From Euclidia mi (taxonomy: Eukaryota > Arthropoda > Insecta > Lepidoptera > Erebidae): a DNA stretch of 64,000 nucleotides. The position numbers and the translations under genes are program-made. Location: positions 5,932,830-5,996,829 of the forward strand of contig OX123191.2 in assembly GCA_944739405.2 (NCBI GenBank), written 5' to 3'. Of the stretch, positions 1 to 8,432 are shown piece by piece (positions within the stretch are counted from its first letter, which is position 1; the number at the start of each line of letters is the position of its first letter). The notes under the pieces are model-generated. The model was not told where the DNA came from. It searched no databases and worked only from the letters and a program-made list of their open reading frames with translations.

Positions 1-162
1 AGGGAGCATATTATGCATAAAACAGCACTGTAAGTAAGAGAAGGAAAACTTGATACAAACCCTATACCAACCCGTTTGGCCAGCGTGGTATAGTAGGCCA
101 ATTCCTCCTTTCAAAGGAGAGGCCTAGTCCAGCAGTGGACTATTAAAGGCTGATGATGATGA
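1..162 (+). mobile_element. Composite non-autonomous element with RTE-type 3' tail (5' cut by window edge)
   Basis: Ends in 'cagcagtggac', then 'aaggctgatgatgatga', the 3' signature of lepidopteran RTE-type LINEs. The same sequence, inverted, lies at 58985-59140, where the whole element is only 240 bp and bounded by a TSD. This copy is therefore most likely the 3' two thirds of the same compact element, with its 5' module outside the window. No coding capacity is visible. It is not simply a truncated copy of the LINE at 929-4009, because the sequence upstream of the tail differs. Confidence 0.75.
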
Positions 163-194
163 CATACATCTGGTAGGTACATAAAGTAAACGTA

Positions 195-334
195 CATAGA
201 TGACACACACACGTCATCATCAGCCCTTTATACTGTCCAACTGCTGGGCACGGGCCTCTTCTCACTTATGAGAAGGGTAAGGCCATAGTCCACCACGCCG
301 GCCTAGTGCGGGTTGGCAGACCATAGATGACACA
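195..334 (-). mobile_element. 5'-truncated RTE-type 3' tail with 13-bp TSD
   Basis: On the minus strand this reads as a GC-richer tail ('ggcgtggtggactatggcc', then 'cccagcagttggac') ending in 'gctgatgatgacg'. It is flanked by the 13-bp direct repeat 'catagatgacaca' at 195-207 and 322-334, so 208-321 is one insertion. It belongs to a different RTE tail subfamily from the element at 929-4009; a decayed relative lies at 18050-18154. Confidence 0.75.
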
Positions 335-365
335 AAGGTCATTTGTAAACATCTTTTATGCGCTT

Positions 366-625
366 ATATCTTTTGTTGAAGAGGCAGTGGGCTGGTAACA
401 TTTGTCGAAGAACCGATAACTGTTGGAGTAGTCGTGTTCCAGAGTGGAGACCGCGACTTGGCAAACGTAGTGTAGGACGACCTACGGCTAGTTGGAGTGA
501 CGATATACTCAAAGTGGCTGGCAGCGGTTGAACACGAAAAGCCGAAAGCCTCAGTGGCGTGCCATTGGAGGAGCCTATATCCAGCAGTGGACTTTGGCAG
601 GCTGATGATGATGATATCTTTTGTT
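366..625 (+). mobile_element. 5'-truncated RTE LINE copy with 12-bp TSD
   Basis: Positions 378-613 match 3779-4024, the last ~80 codons and (GATGAT)n tail of the RTE element nearby. The copy is bounded by the perfect 12-bp repeat 'atatcttttgtt' at 366-377 and 614-625. The left TSD ends in GTT and the element begins GAAG, while the full-length copy has 'gttgaag' at that point. This 3-nt overlap is consistent with microhomology at 5' truncation. Only the C-terminal tail of the polyprotein is present, so it cannot be active. Confidence 0.85.
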
Positions 626-731
626 CTTAGTATGTCTTATAGTGTATCTTTTGATAAATTTAGTATAAATTGAATTAAGTTAAGTACCTAAATTTTATCA
701 TACGACATCTATCGCAAGAATATATATATAG

Positions 732-903
732 ACGAGCAGCGGGCCCAAGACCATCAGGCTTTGGAAAAGATACGTGGACGACATCTTTAGTATCGTAAAA
801 GGAGGTAAGCAGGAAGTAGATCAATATGTGCAACACCTTAACTCCATTCATCCGAAAATGAGGTTCACCTACGAAATGGAAACTGACAGATCGTTGTCTC
901 TGG
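732..903 (+). pseudogene. Penelope-like element RT fragment
   Basis: From 753 the + strand encodes IRLWKRYVDDIF and then LNSIHPKMRFTYEME. These match the catalytic YVDD region and downstream segment of the Penelope-like ORFs at 36400-36530 and 41650-41780. The match stops near 903, where RTE sequence begins. Both catalytic aspartates are kept here, unlike in the 35-37 kb copy. The fragment is about 57 codons long and lies inside the TSD of the surrounding RTE insertion. Confidence 0.85.
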
Positions 904-928
904 CGACCGACTAACGGCGGTATAACCG

Positions 929-3900
929 TTGCAAATAGGCGTAGCTAAATATAATAGATCGGTGACGGGCAGCAGCGTCACCGGTGCGAGAAGCTACGCC
1001 CTGCAATCACCAACACGCATGCCCAGCGTGGTGATTACGGGCAAAACCTCAATGGCACACACGCTTACGCAACGGCCCCCAGTTCCCGGTCGCCCCGCTA
1101 TTCCTGGCCAAGGCGGCGGACATGGTAACGGCGGGGCAGGGGGTGCGAAGAATCCCCGGGTTACGGTAGGCCGCCAACACCGACTGACCATGGCTACGTA
1201 TAACGGACGCACGCTACGGCTCGACGAACATCTGGCAAAACTCGAAGAGGAACTGAAGTACATAAGGTGGCATGTTTTGGGATTATGCGAGGTCCGGAGA
1301 GAGGGAGAGGATACCGTTACCCTAGATTCAGGCCATCTTATGTACTTCAGGGGGGGAGACCAGCCATCCCAAGGCGGGGTTGGGTTCCTGGTCCATAAGG
1401 TCCTCTCTGACAACATTTTAGAAATCTCCAGTGTGTCGACAAGGGTAGCATACCTTGTGATCAGACTCACCAAGAGATATACTCTCAAGGTTATCCAAGT
1501 GTATGCACCGACTTCGGCATACTCGGATGATGAAGCAGAAGAAATGTACGAAGACATTTCCAGGGCCTTACACAACACCCAAAAGGCCCACTTTAATGTT
1601 GTCATGGGGGACTTCAACGCCAAAGTGGGAGTACATACTTGCGGCGAATCGGTAGTAGGACCACACGGATTTGGTAGTAGAAATCATAGGGGACAGATGC
1701 TCGTCAACTTCTTAGAGAAGGAGGGGCTGTTCTTAATGAACTCATTCTTTAAGAAGCAGCCTCAAAGAAAGTGGACGTGGAGAAGCCCCGACACTATGAC
1801 AAAAAATGAGATTGATTTCATTATGGCGGACAAAAGGCGAATATTTAGGGATGTCTCCGTGATCACTAGGTTCAACACCGGAAGTGATCACCGACTTGTA
1901 TGAGGCACTCTGAATATCGATTATAAGCTTGAACGCGTTCGCCTTATGAAGTCTACGCTCCGGCCAAATTTCCTCCAATCCGTGGTTGGATCTGAAACAT
2001 TCCAGCTAAAACTGGAAAACCGGTTCGCTGCCTTGGAAACCGCAATAGACGCAGATATGGACCAGGAACTCGATAAAGTGGTGGAAATCCTTCGGGATGA
2101 GGGGACGAAACTCTTTAAGACGCAGCACACCGGCAGGAGATCTCAACTTTCGCGAGAATCTCTGCAGCTCATAGAGATGCGACGAGAAAACCCGGCAGGC
2201 ACTTTGTCAGATCTAAATAAAAAGATCTTCAAGCTAGTAAGACGCGACCTCCGTAGCTCCAATACACGCTCTATACAAGATGCGATCGAGCGAAATCGAG
2301 GGTCGAAAGTTTTTACTCAGCATTTAGGTCGAAGTCATCTGACAAAGCTGACCACGTCAGACGGGAAAGTCGCCACTTCTAGACCGGAGATTCTTGCGGA
2401 GGTTCAGAGCTTCTACGGCAACCTCTACACCTCGAAAGCGTGCCGTCCCCAATCCGACTCCGAGGATCCAAGAGCCACTTTAACCCGCCACTTCACGGAA
2501 GAGTTGCCAGACGTCAGCCAAGACGAAATCGTGGTGGCCCTGAGGCGGCTTAAAAATGGAAAAGCCCCCGGGGAAGATGGAATTACGACGGAGCTGCTAA
2601 AGGCAGGTGGAAAACCTATACTGGTGCAGCTCCAACGCATATTTAATTCTGTCCTGTTCTCGGAGAGAACTCCAAGGGCGTGGAGCAAGAGCATAGTCGT
2701 TTTGTTCTTCAAAAAGGGAGACAAAACTCTGTTGAAGAACTATCGACCGATCTTGCTCTTGAGCCACGTCTATAAGCTGTTTTCCAGGGTCATCACAAAC
2801 CGTCTCGCGCGTAGACTCGACGAGTTTCAGCCGTCCGAACAGGCCGGTTTTCGAGGAGGGTATGGCACCATAGACCACATCCACACAGTGCGGCAGATTA
2901 TACAGAAGACAGAGGAGTATAATCAGCCCCTGTGCTTAGCGTTTGTGAACTATGAGAAGGCCTTTGACTCCATCGAAACCTGGTCTGTTCTGGAGTCTTT
3001 GCAACGGTGCCAAATCGATTGGCGGTACGTCCAAGTGCTGAGAGGTCTGTATGACGCCGCGACTATGACCGTCCAAGTACAGAACCAGCAGTCTGAACCT
3101 ATCCACCTGCATCGAGGTGTGAGACAAGGGGATGTTATCTCCCCCAAATTGTTCACAAATGCAATGGAGGATATGTTCGAGACGCTGCACTAGAAAGGAC
3201 GCGGTATTAACATAAACGGCGAGTACCTCTCACACTTAAGATTTGCAGACGATATCGTTATCGTGGCTGAAACCGTGCAAGACTTGCAGTATATACTGAG
3301 CAGCCTAGCTGATTCTTCTGCTCGCATCGGTCTCCGGATGAACTTGGAAAAAACCAAAATAATGTTCAATGAACATGTCTCTCCGGAACCGATTATCCTA
3401 AACGGGGTCCCTCTCGAAGTTGTTCAGGAGTACGTCTACCTTGGGCAAACCTTGCAATTGGGTAGAAACAACTTCGAGAGGGAGGCTTGCAAAAGAATAC
3501 AGCTTGGCTGGGCGGCATATAGGAAACTCTGTCGAGTCTTTTCGTCATCCCTACCGCAAAGCCTTAAGACAAAAGTCTTCAATGAGTGCGTCCTACCCGT
3601 TATGACTTACGGTGCCGAGACGTGGACACTGACGGTGCGACTAGTCCACCAATTTAAGGTCGCTCAGCGAGCTATGGAGAGGGCTATGCTCGGAGTTTCT
3701 CTGAAGGATCGAATTCGTAATGAAGTGATCCGACAGAGAACCAAGGTAATCGACATAGCTCAGAGAATTAGCACGTTGAAGTGGCAGTGGGCTGGTCACA
3801 TCTGTCGCAGAACCGATAACTGATGGAGTAGCCGTGTTCTAGAGTGGAGACCGCGCCTTGGCAAACGTAGTGTAGGACGCCCTCCGGCTAGGTGGAGTGA

Positions 3901-4009
3901 CGATATACGCAAAGTGGCTGGCAGCGGCTGGACACGAAGAGTCGAAAATCGGGCTCAGTGGCGTGCCATTGGAGAGGCCTATATCCAGCAGTGGACTACG
4001 GCAGGCTGA
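929..4009 (+). pseudogene. RTE-clade polyprotein (AP endonuclease + reverse transcriptase), three in-frame stops
   Basis: One reading frame of about 1027 codons is broken only by TGA at 1901, TAG at 3191 and TGA at 3821; there is no frameshift. Segment 1 is an AP-type endonuclease with GLCEVRREG, GDFNAKVG and GSDHRL motifs. Segments 2 and 3 form the RT: KNGKAPGEDGI, YRPI, NYEKAFDSIE (motif A, with N where D is usual), GVRQGDVISPKLF and RFADDIVI (catalytic DD). The C-terminus contains W and R motifs (GHICRRTDN, LEWRPRLGK) typical of RTE tails. The first codon of the open frame is TTG; ATG codons at 1019, 1052 and 1193 are better start candidates. It is dead as it stands, but little degraded. 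Confidence 0.9.
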
Positions 4010-4038
4010 TGATGATGATGATGATGATCTATCGCAAG

Positions 4039-4573
4039 GTAAGCAAAATAAAATAATATTTCTTAAAATTGTATCATCAATAAATGCTTTGGACATGATC
4101 ACAATGATTCGCCGCATCCTCTGTAAGCGTCAAAAAAGCAGTCCGGTTATTTTAAGATAGAATTTCCATGTATTTTCGTCGGGGTGGTCCCTAGAGTGAC
4201 GTCATAGCCCGCTAGTGGTCGGTAACGAAAGTAATGGACGCTCGACATTCGTACATGACAAATTGGTAGTTTATTTTAATTCTGTTGCAAAGGTCTGGTC
4301 GTTGACACAGTAAAGATATCGGGGTAGATAAGGAGATGGCTGGTAGTTTATGGTGCGTGTAAAGAATAAAGAGATATTTCTTTTAAATAGAATGTATGAT
4401 TTAAATACGTTGAAAAATTATTTCTGTATAATTTTTTATGACCAAGGAAAATTTACACAGAGATGAGATACCTACTTTGTTCATATTTTCAGAGCATTAC
4501 TATTATAATATAAAGATCATTGTATTTTTCTATAATAATCAAAAGTATCTATCACATTGGTCATGAGCTTTCG
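4039..4573. other. Gene-free AT-rich stretch
   Basis: I see no coding similarity or repeat signature in this interval. A small GC-richer patch around 4185-4240 contains 'agtgacgtcatag', a CRE-like TGACGTCA word, with nothing around it to support a promoter. Confidence 0.5.
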
Positions 4574-4665
4574 TCGAGCGTATGCTCGGCGTCCGTTCGG
4601 CGTGCGTCCGGCGTTCACTTTGTACTACAGAGTGAACGCCGAGCGCACGCTAGGCGTACGCTCGA
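4574..4665. repeat. GC-rich imperfect hairpin
   Basis: The left arm 4574-4618 and right arm 4632-4665 are inverted copies that both start with 'tcgagcgta' and end with 'ggcgttcac' when read towards a 13-nt loop. The left arm carries about 11 extra bases. The block is far richer in CpG than its AT-rich surroundings and contains repeated 'ggcgt' words. Its nature is unknown; it could be the core of a foldback MITE. Confidence 0.6.
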
Positions 4666-4961
4666 GGAACCCTGACGCCCAATGTGAGGTCGGCCTTACA
4701 AGCGTCTCTTACTTCGGTAGGCAGAGACTTTGGAACGCCGAATGTGCCGTTTAAAACACACTTTTTGCGCTTCCAAGCTTGCCGGCCATGGGTACTTTTA
4801 ATTTGGCCCATTTGAAAAATCAAACCATTTTTTTTAATATTATTCTTATTCATGCGGCATATATCGTCTAACTTGAAAACTAGAATTTCATTATTTTAAA
4901 ATCACCAATATTCAGACCGTATATATGCTCAATTTAGACTAGACTTAACAATATGTTGACT

Positions 4962-5175
4962 GCACGGTTGGCGTAGTGGTTTAGGCGGCCGCCTCGCTGC
5001 TTGACACTGCGCCGAGTGTTGTGGGTTCGATCCCCACACGAGACAACACTTTGTGTGATTCATAAATTGTTGTTTCGAGTCTGGGTGTTTATTGTGTCCG
5101 TTAGTTGTATGTTTGTAAAGTCCCCCGCGACACAGGAGTTAGTCCTAGTGCGGGAGTTTTCTTTAAAAAAAAAAG
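4962..5175 (+). mobile_element. tRNA-headed SINE (family D), A-tailed
   Basis: The head 'ggttggcgtagtggttta' is A-box-like and 'gggttcgatccc' at about 5026-5037 is a B box, so it has an internal RNA polymerase III promoter layout. The body has 'gagtctgggtgttt' and it ends with a run of A near 5165-5180. The same head occurs at 16815 (+) and, inverted, at 38892. It is not a functional tRNA because the cloverleaf arms do not pair convincingly. Confidence 0.8.
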
Positions 5176-5311
5176 AAAAATTAATATGCATCCAAGCAAT
5201 CCTTGTGGTAACATTGCTCGCCAACCACTAGATAACCTTAACAATTGGGTAAAGTAAACATAAAAGACACCGCCACCGATCACCAAGCTACTGGTGTGAT
5301 AAGGTGACTGC

Positions 5312-5597
5312 ACTCACTGTTATAAAAATAAAGCCAGGCTGAAGTGGCAATGGGCAGGGCACATAGCGCGAAGAACCGATGGCCGTTGGGGCAGGCGGGT
5401 TCTGGAGTGGCGACCAGGTACCGGACGACGCAGCACGGGTAGACCTTCTGCAAGGTAGACCAACGATCTGGTTAAGATCGCGGGAAGCGGTTGGATGCGG
5501 GCGGCTCAAAATCGGTCTGTGTGGAGAACCTTGGAGGAGGCCTATGTTTAGCAGTGGACGTCCTAGGCTGACATGGTGATGATGATGACTCACTGTT
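5312..5597 (+). mobile_element. 5'-truncated RTE LINE copy (second subfamily), 10-bp TSD
   Basis: From 5335 the sequence encodes LKWQWAGHIARRTDGRWG and LEWRPG motifs, homologous to the C-terminus of the RTE ORF ending at 4009 but clearly divergent. It ends 'gcagtggacgtcctaggctgacatggtgatgatgatg'-like and is bounded by 'actcactgtt' at 5312-5321 and 5588-5597. One or more frame breaks occur in the middle. This is a 3'-only copy with no coding potential. Confidence 0.8.
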
Positions 5598-6257
5598 CTC
5601 TCGGTAGCAACCTCTGAGCAGCGAGTGAGATGGAAACAACATTTTTATTTTTTATTGCGTACCGGGTATTGTCAAATAGACTTAAACCGTGTTCAGTTTT
5701 TGGAATCGCAAGCCACATATAACGATTTAAACCTCAGAAGGCCAATTCTCCTATTTTTCTGACATCGAAACTATCTTTTGAACGAAATGAGATTATATTT
5801 GGAATTGACTCAAAATTGGTATTCTGCTAACTTAATGTCATTATCGTTTAAATAGTTCCTCGTTGACACATAATTATTTTGACAAATTGTTTAATTTACA
5901 ATCTAGTTGTGATATTATTCAAGTATTAGTTAATTTAGGAGAATACCATTTATGACATAGGTATGATACTGACATTGAATCCAAACTGTATTTTGAACAA
6001 ATATAATTACGGGAACACAACGAATCTTAAAGAGCCGTCCAACCCTAACCGTCAATTAATATAACACGACTAAAGTCATGGAATTAAAACAACGTGACTA
6101 AAGTCACATTCTAAATGTTGACTATTAAATTTCATTTAGTTGCTAACGACCCTTATTATAAAGCACACGAGTCCATTTTATGACTGTCGAGACAAACAAG
6201 GAGATTGTGCGACTGGATGAGACTTGGCGAAGATATTTACTAGTTCATTTAATGAAT
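5598..6257. other. Gene-free AT-rich stretch
   Basis: No ORF, repeat or RNA signature was recognised. A local near-duplication ('acgactaaagtca' and 'acgtgactaaagtcac', about 6066-6107) is the only internal structure noticed. Confidence 0.5.
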
Positions 6258-6738
6258 TTCATCATCATCATCATCAGCCCCTAACAGTCTCTTTTGAAAA
6301 GTGGACCACGGTGGCCGAACGGGTTAATATTGGATTTGTTTCAAGTTTTCCTTCTCTTACAGTGCTGTTCTATCTCTCTCTGCACAATATACTCCCTCTG
6401 TCGGCTCTTACAAAACCCACGATATAACATGGGCTGGTGACATTCCGTAGACGGCCTCCGTGGTCCAGTGGATAGCGTATGCGACTGCTGATCGAAGGTC
6501 CCGGGTTCGATGCCCGGGTCGGGCAAAAGTGATACTGGGTTTTTCCGAATTCTCAGTAACAGCACGGAGTCTGGTGAAGTGCCTGGTAACGGCAATAGGC
6601 TCGCCCCCTATTACCTACGTGGGACCTAACAATTTATGGCAAAATGTGGGTGTAATTACACCTCTGCCTACCTCTTCAGGGATATAGGCGTGAGCCTATA
6701 AAAAAACATTTCGTATTCTTAATCCGTCACCACACGGA
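6258..6738 (-). mobile_element. Composite element with RTE-type tail, interrupted by a SINE
   Basis: Read on the minus strand, 6715-6738 is the 5' module ('ccgtgtggtgacggatta') and 6258-6449 is the rest, ending in (GATGAT)n. The whole matches the 240-bp element at 58985-59224. It is split at 6440-6715 by an inserted SINE. The copy is older and more diverged than the 59-kb one, and no TSD was found for the outer element. Confidence 0.7.
6440..6715 (+). mobile_element. SINE A (head 1), nested insertion
   Basis: The head 'tggtccagtggatagcgtat' followed by B box 'gggttcgatgccc' is tRNA-like (closest in feel to an arginine tRNA). The body carries 'ggcaataggctcgccccc' and the tail ends 'taggcgtgagcctataaa'. 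It is bounded by 'acattccgta' (6440-6449) and 'acatttcgta' (6706-6715), a 9/10 TSD, and interrupts the composite element at 6258-6738. It is one of about nine family members in the window. Confidence 0.85.
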
Positions 6739-7203
6739 CAAATGGGATGAGTACCACTATTTTTTCTGTGCCTGGGTGTAATTTATCTGTAACTGGATTT
6801 CGCCCGCGGGAGTATTGGTTATCGCGACAAAAGTTATCAGTGTTATTCAGAGAATCCGTTTATTAGTTTTTGCGTGAAAGAAACTTTCAATCATTTCTTC
6901 TTCGTGATACGCCTAGTGCGTGTAATTAAAATGTTCCTTGTTATTAAAAAGGTCTTGGTTTTTGGCTCCAATTTGTCTAAGGTCATAGTAAGCGGATTTT
7001 TATAACCTACAGCTATACAAATATAACATTAAAAGTTTGAAGAGAATTCAAAGATATTTTATGCATTTTTTACTTCGGGGTCAGGAAATACTAAACTGAT
7101 ACATCTGGTGACCACAGAAATTGGTCTACATATTTTTTGTGCTGGCAACTCTATCGACAGTAGGGAGATTTTTCAACGCAATTTAGCATAAGGTACGTCT
7201 CTA
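6739..7203. other. Gene-free stretch
   Basis: No coding similarity, repeat or RNA signature was recognised. Confidence 0.5.
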
Positions 7204-7608
7204 TTGATTCAAGAACTTTCATCCTCCTAGCGTTATCCCAGTCTCAACCTGGGGTCCGCTTTCTAGTCTAACCGGATTTGGCTGAATATTAGCTTTTCCA
7301 CGGAGCGACTGCCTGTCTGACCACCGCAACCCGAAGGGATAGCGATATTACATGGTTTAGAATAGTGTCAGTTTATTTTTTTTAGAGGTACTGACGCCCT
7401 ATAACGACTGTCAAAGATCTTCATGATAGCCGGGACCGACGACTTAACGTGCTCTCCGAGGCACGAGACAAGCGATAATTAACAATTCAATACGCACATA
7501 ACTCTGAAAAGTCAGTGGTGCGCGCCGTGGATTCGAAACCGATACCCTCTGCATGGCAGTCCGTTGGTATCTCCACTAGGCCATCGCTGCCTTTGATTCA
7601 AGAACTTT
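7204..7608 (-). mobile_element. tRNA-headed SINE B with 16-bp TSD
   Basis: The minus-strand head lies at 7592 and contains 'tggcctagtggagatacc' (A box) and 'ggtttcgaatccac' (B box). The body includes 'gagcacgttaagtcgtcgg' and the 3' end is 'cgctaggaggatg' at 7220. It is flanked by a perfect 16-bp repeat 'ttgattcaagaacttt' at 7204-7219 and 7593-7608. A second full copy lies at 48551-48956. The 3' GATGAT-like end suggests mobilisation by an RTE-type LINE. Confidence 0.9.
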
Positions 7609-8129
7609 AATTAAAAAAAAAAAAATAGCGGTTTCATCACATTATAAGTTGATGCTTTATGAATATACTATCCAGGAAAGTCAACCTATCTAATTTAAAA
7701 GGATATTTTCTCTTAACAAGAAATATTGACGACATTATTTCCCATACGGTGCCTAATTGAACTAACCATGTACTAACAAGTTCTTAGAAAACTATTTATT
7801 CGATTCCTTTGACAGGAAAACAGAGCGTCCCTAACCGCTCAAAGTTATCGCTTTAATTTGACATTTATCGCTAAAGCATCACGCGGTCGTTATCTGACCA
7901 GCCGCGAAGCAAGGCCACTTGCCGTGCTACCTTAAACCTAAACTTACGACTCGTCACTCGGGTGTCGATATTTGAAATGATGTTTTTATGAAAGTAGATT
8001 AAATAAGCTTTGTACTAATGTTTTAATGGTGACTGAATGATGGAATGTTTACTTTATGCGACCCGCCGAACTTGATCCTATTGTAAACAATGTCGTCTAT
8101 CGACGACCTACTCGCCATTTTTTTTGTCA
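7609..8129. other. Gene-free AT-rich stretch
   Basis: It starts with a 13-nt A run just after the SINE B target duplication and holds no recognised gene or repeat. Confidence 0.5.
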
Positions 8130-8432
8130 TGATAACAATACATACATACATACATACATAGACTCACGCCTGTTTCCCGGAGGGGTAGGCAGAGACTACG
8201 GAATGCCATTTGCAACGATCCTGACATACCTCACTTGCTTCACTCACTCCCATCAAGTTTCTCATGCATGCTCTTCTGTTAAGGGTACTTCTGACTTGTC
8301 CTTTTTTCAGGATGTCTCCAATCTGGTCAGAGAACGTCCGCCTAGGTCTTCCCCTTTGTCCTGTCCCATTCACACTTGCCTTATATATCTTCTTTGTCAG
8401 TCTATCGTCATCCATCTATTCTGATAACAATA
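8130..8432 (-). mobile_element. 5'-truncated LINE with (TATG)n tail; likely partner of SINE A
   Basis: On the minus strand 8415-8164 encodes a C-terminal LINE tail (KASVNGTGQRGRPRRTFSD, then KWHSVVSAYPSGKQA). Its 3' end reads 'tgcctacccctccggg' and 'caggcgtgagtctatgtatg'. The insertion is bounded by 'tgataacaata' at 8130-8140 and 8422-8432. The terminal ~40 nt closely match the SINE A tail ('tgcctaccccttcggggata', 'caggcgtgagtcta'). The LINE clade is uncertain. It lacks RT and endonuclease. Confidence 0.8.

Larger units (their letters stand above)
707..4038 (+). mobile_element. Near full-length RTE-type LINE with a Penelope-derived 5' segment, 12-bp TSD
   Basis: The 12-mer 'atctatcgcaag' occurs at 707-718 and again at 4027-4038, directly after the (GATGAT)n tail, so 719-4026 behaves as one insertion. 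Within it, 732-903 is a Penelope-like RT fragment, 904-928 is a short leader, 929-4009 is the RTE polyprotein frame and 4010-4026 is the tail. The tail and TSD length match the truncated copy at 366-625. A Penelope fragment inside the TSD implies that the two parts were joined before or during insertion. Confidence 0.8.

Noticed and set aside
994..1623. 209-codon minus-strand ORF
   Set aside because: It is antisense to the RTE endonuclease frame, which has recognisable motifs; the minus frame has none.
4556..4760. 65-codon ORF over the CpG-rich hairpin
   Set aside because: Arg/Ala-rich translation follows from the inverted, GC-rich sequence and reads open on both strands; no homology.
4962..5045. 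Functional tRNA gene
   Set aside because: A and B boxes are present but acceptor and anticodon stems do not pair, and the sequence continues into a SINE body repeated elsewhere.
8141..8163. CRISPR-like or satellite array at the CATA repeats
   Set aside because: Simple (CATA)n tail of a LINE; no spacers or repeat units of relevant length.
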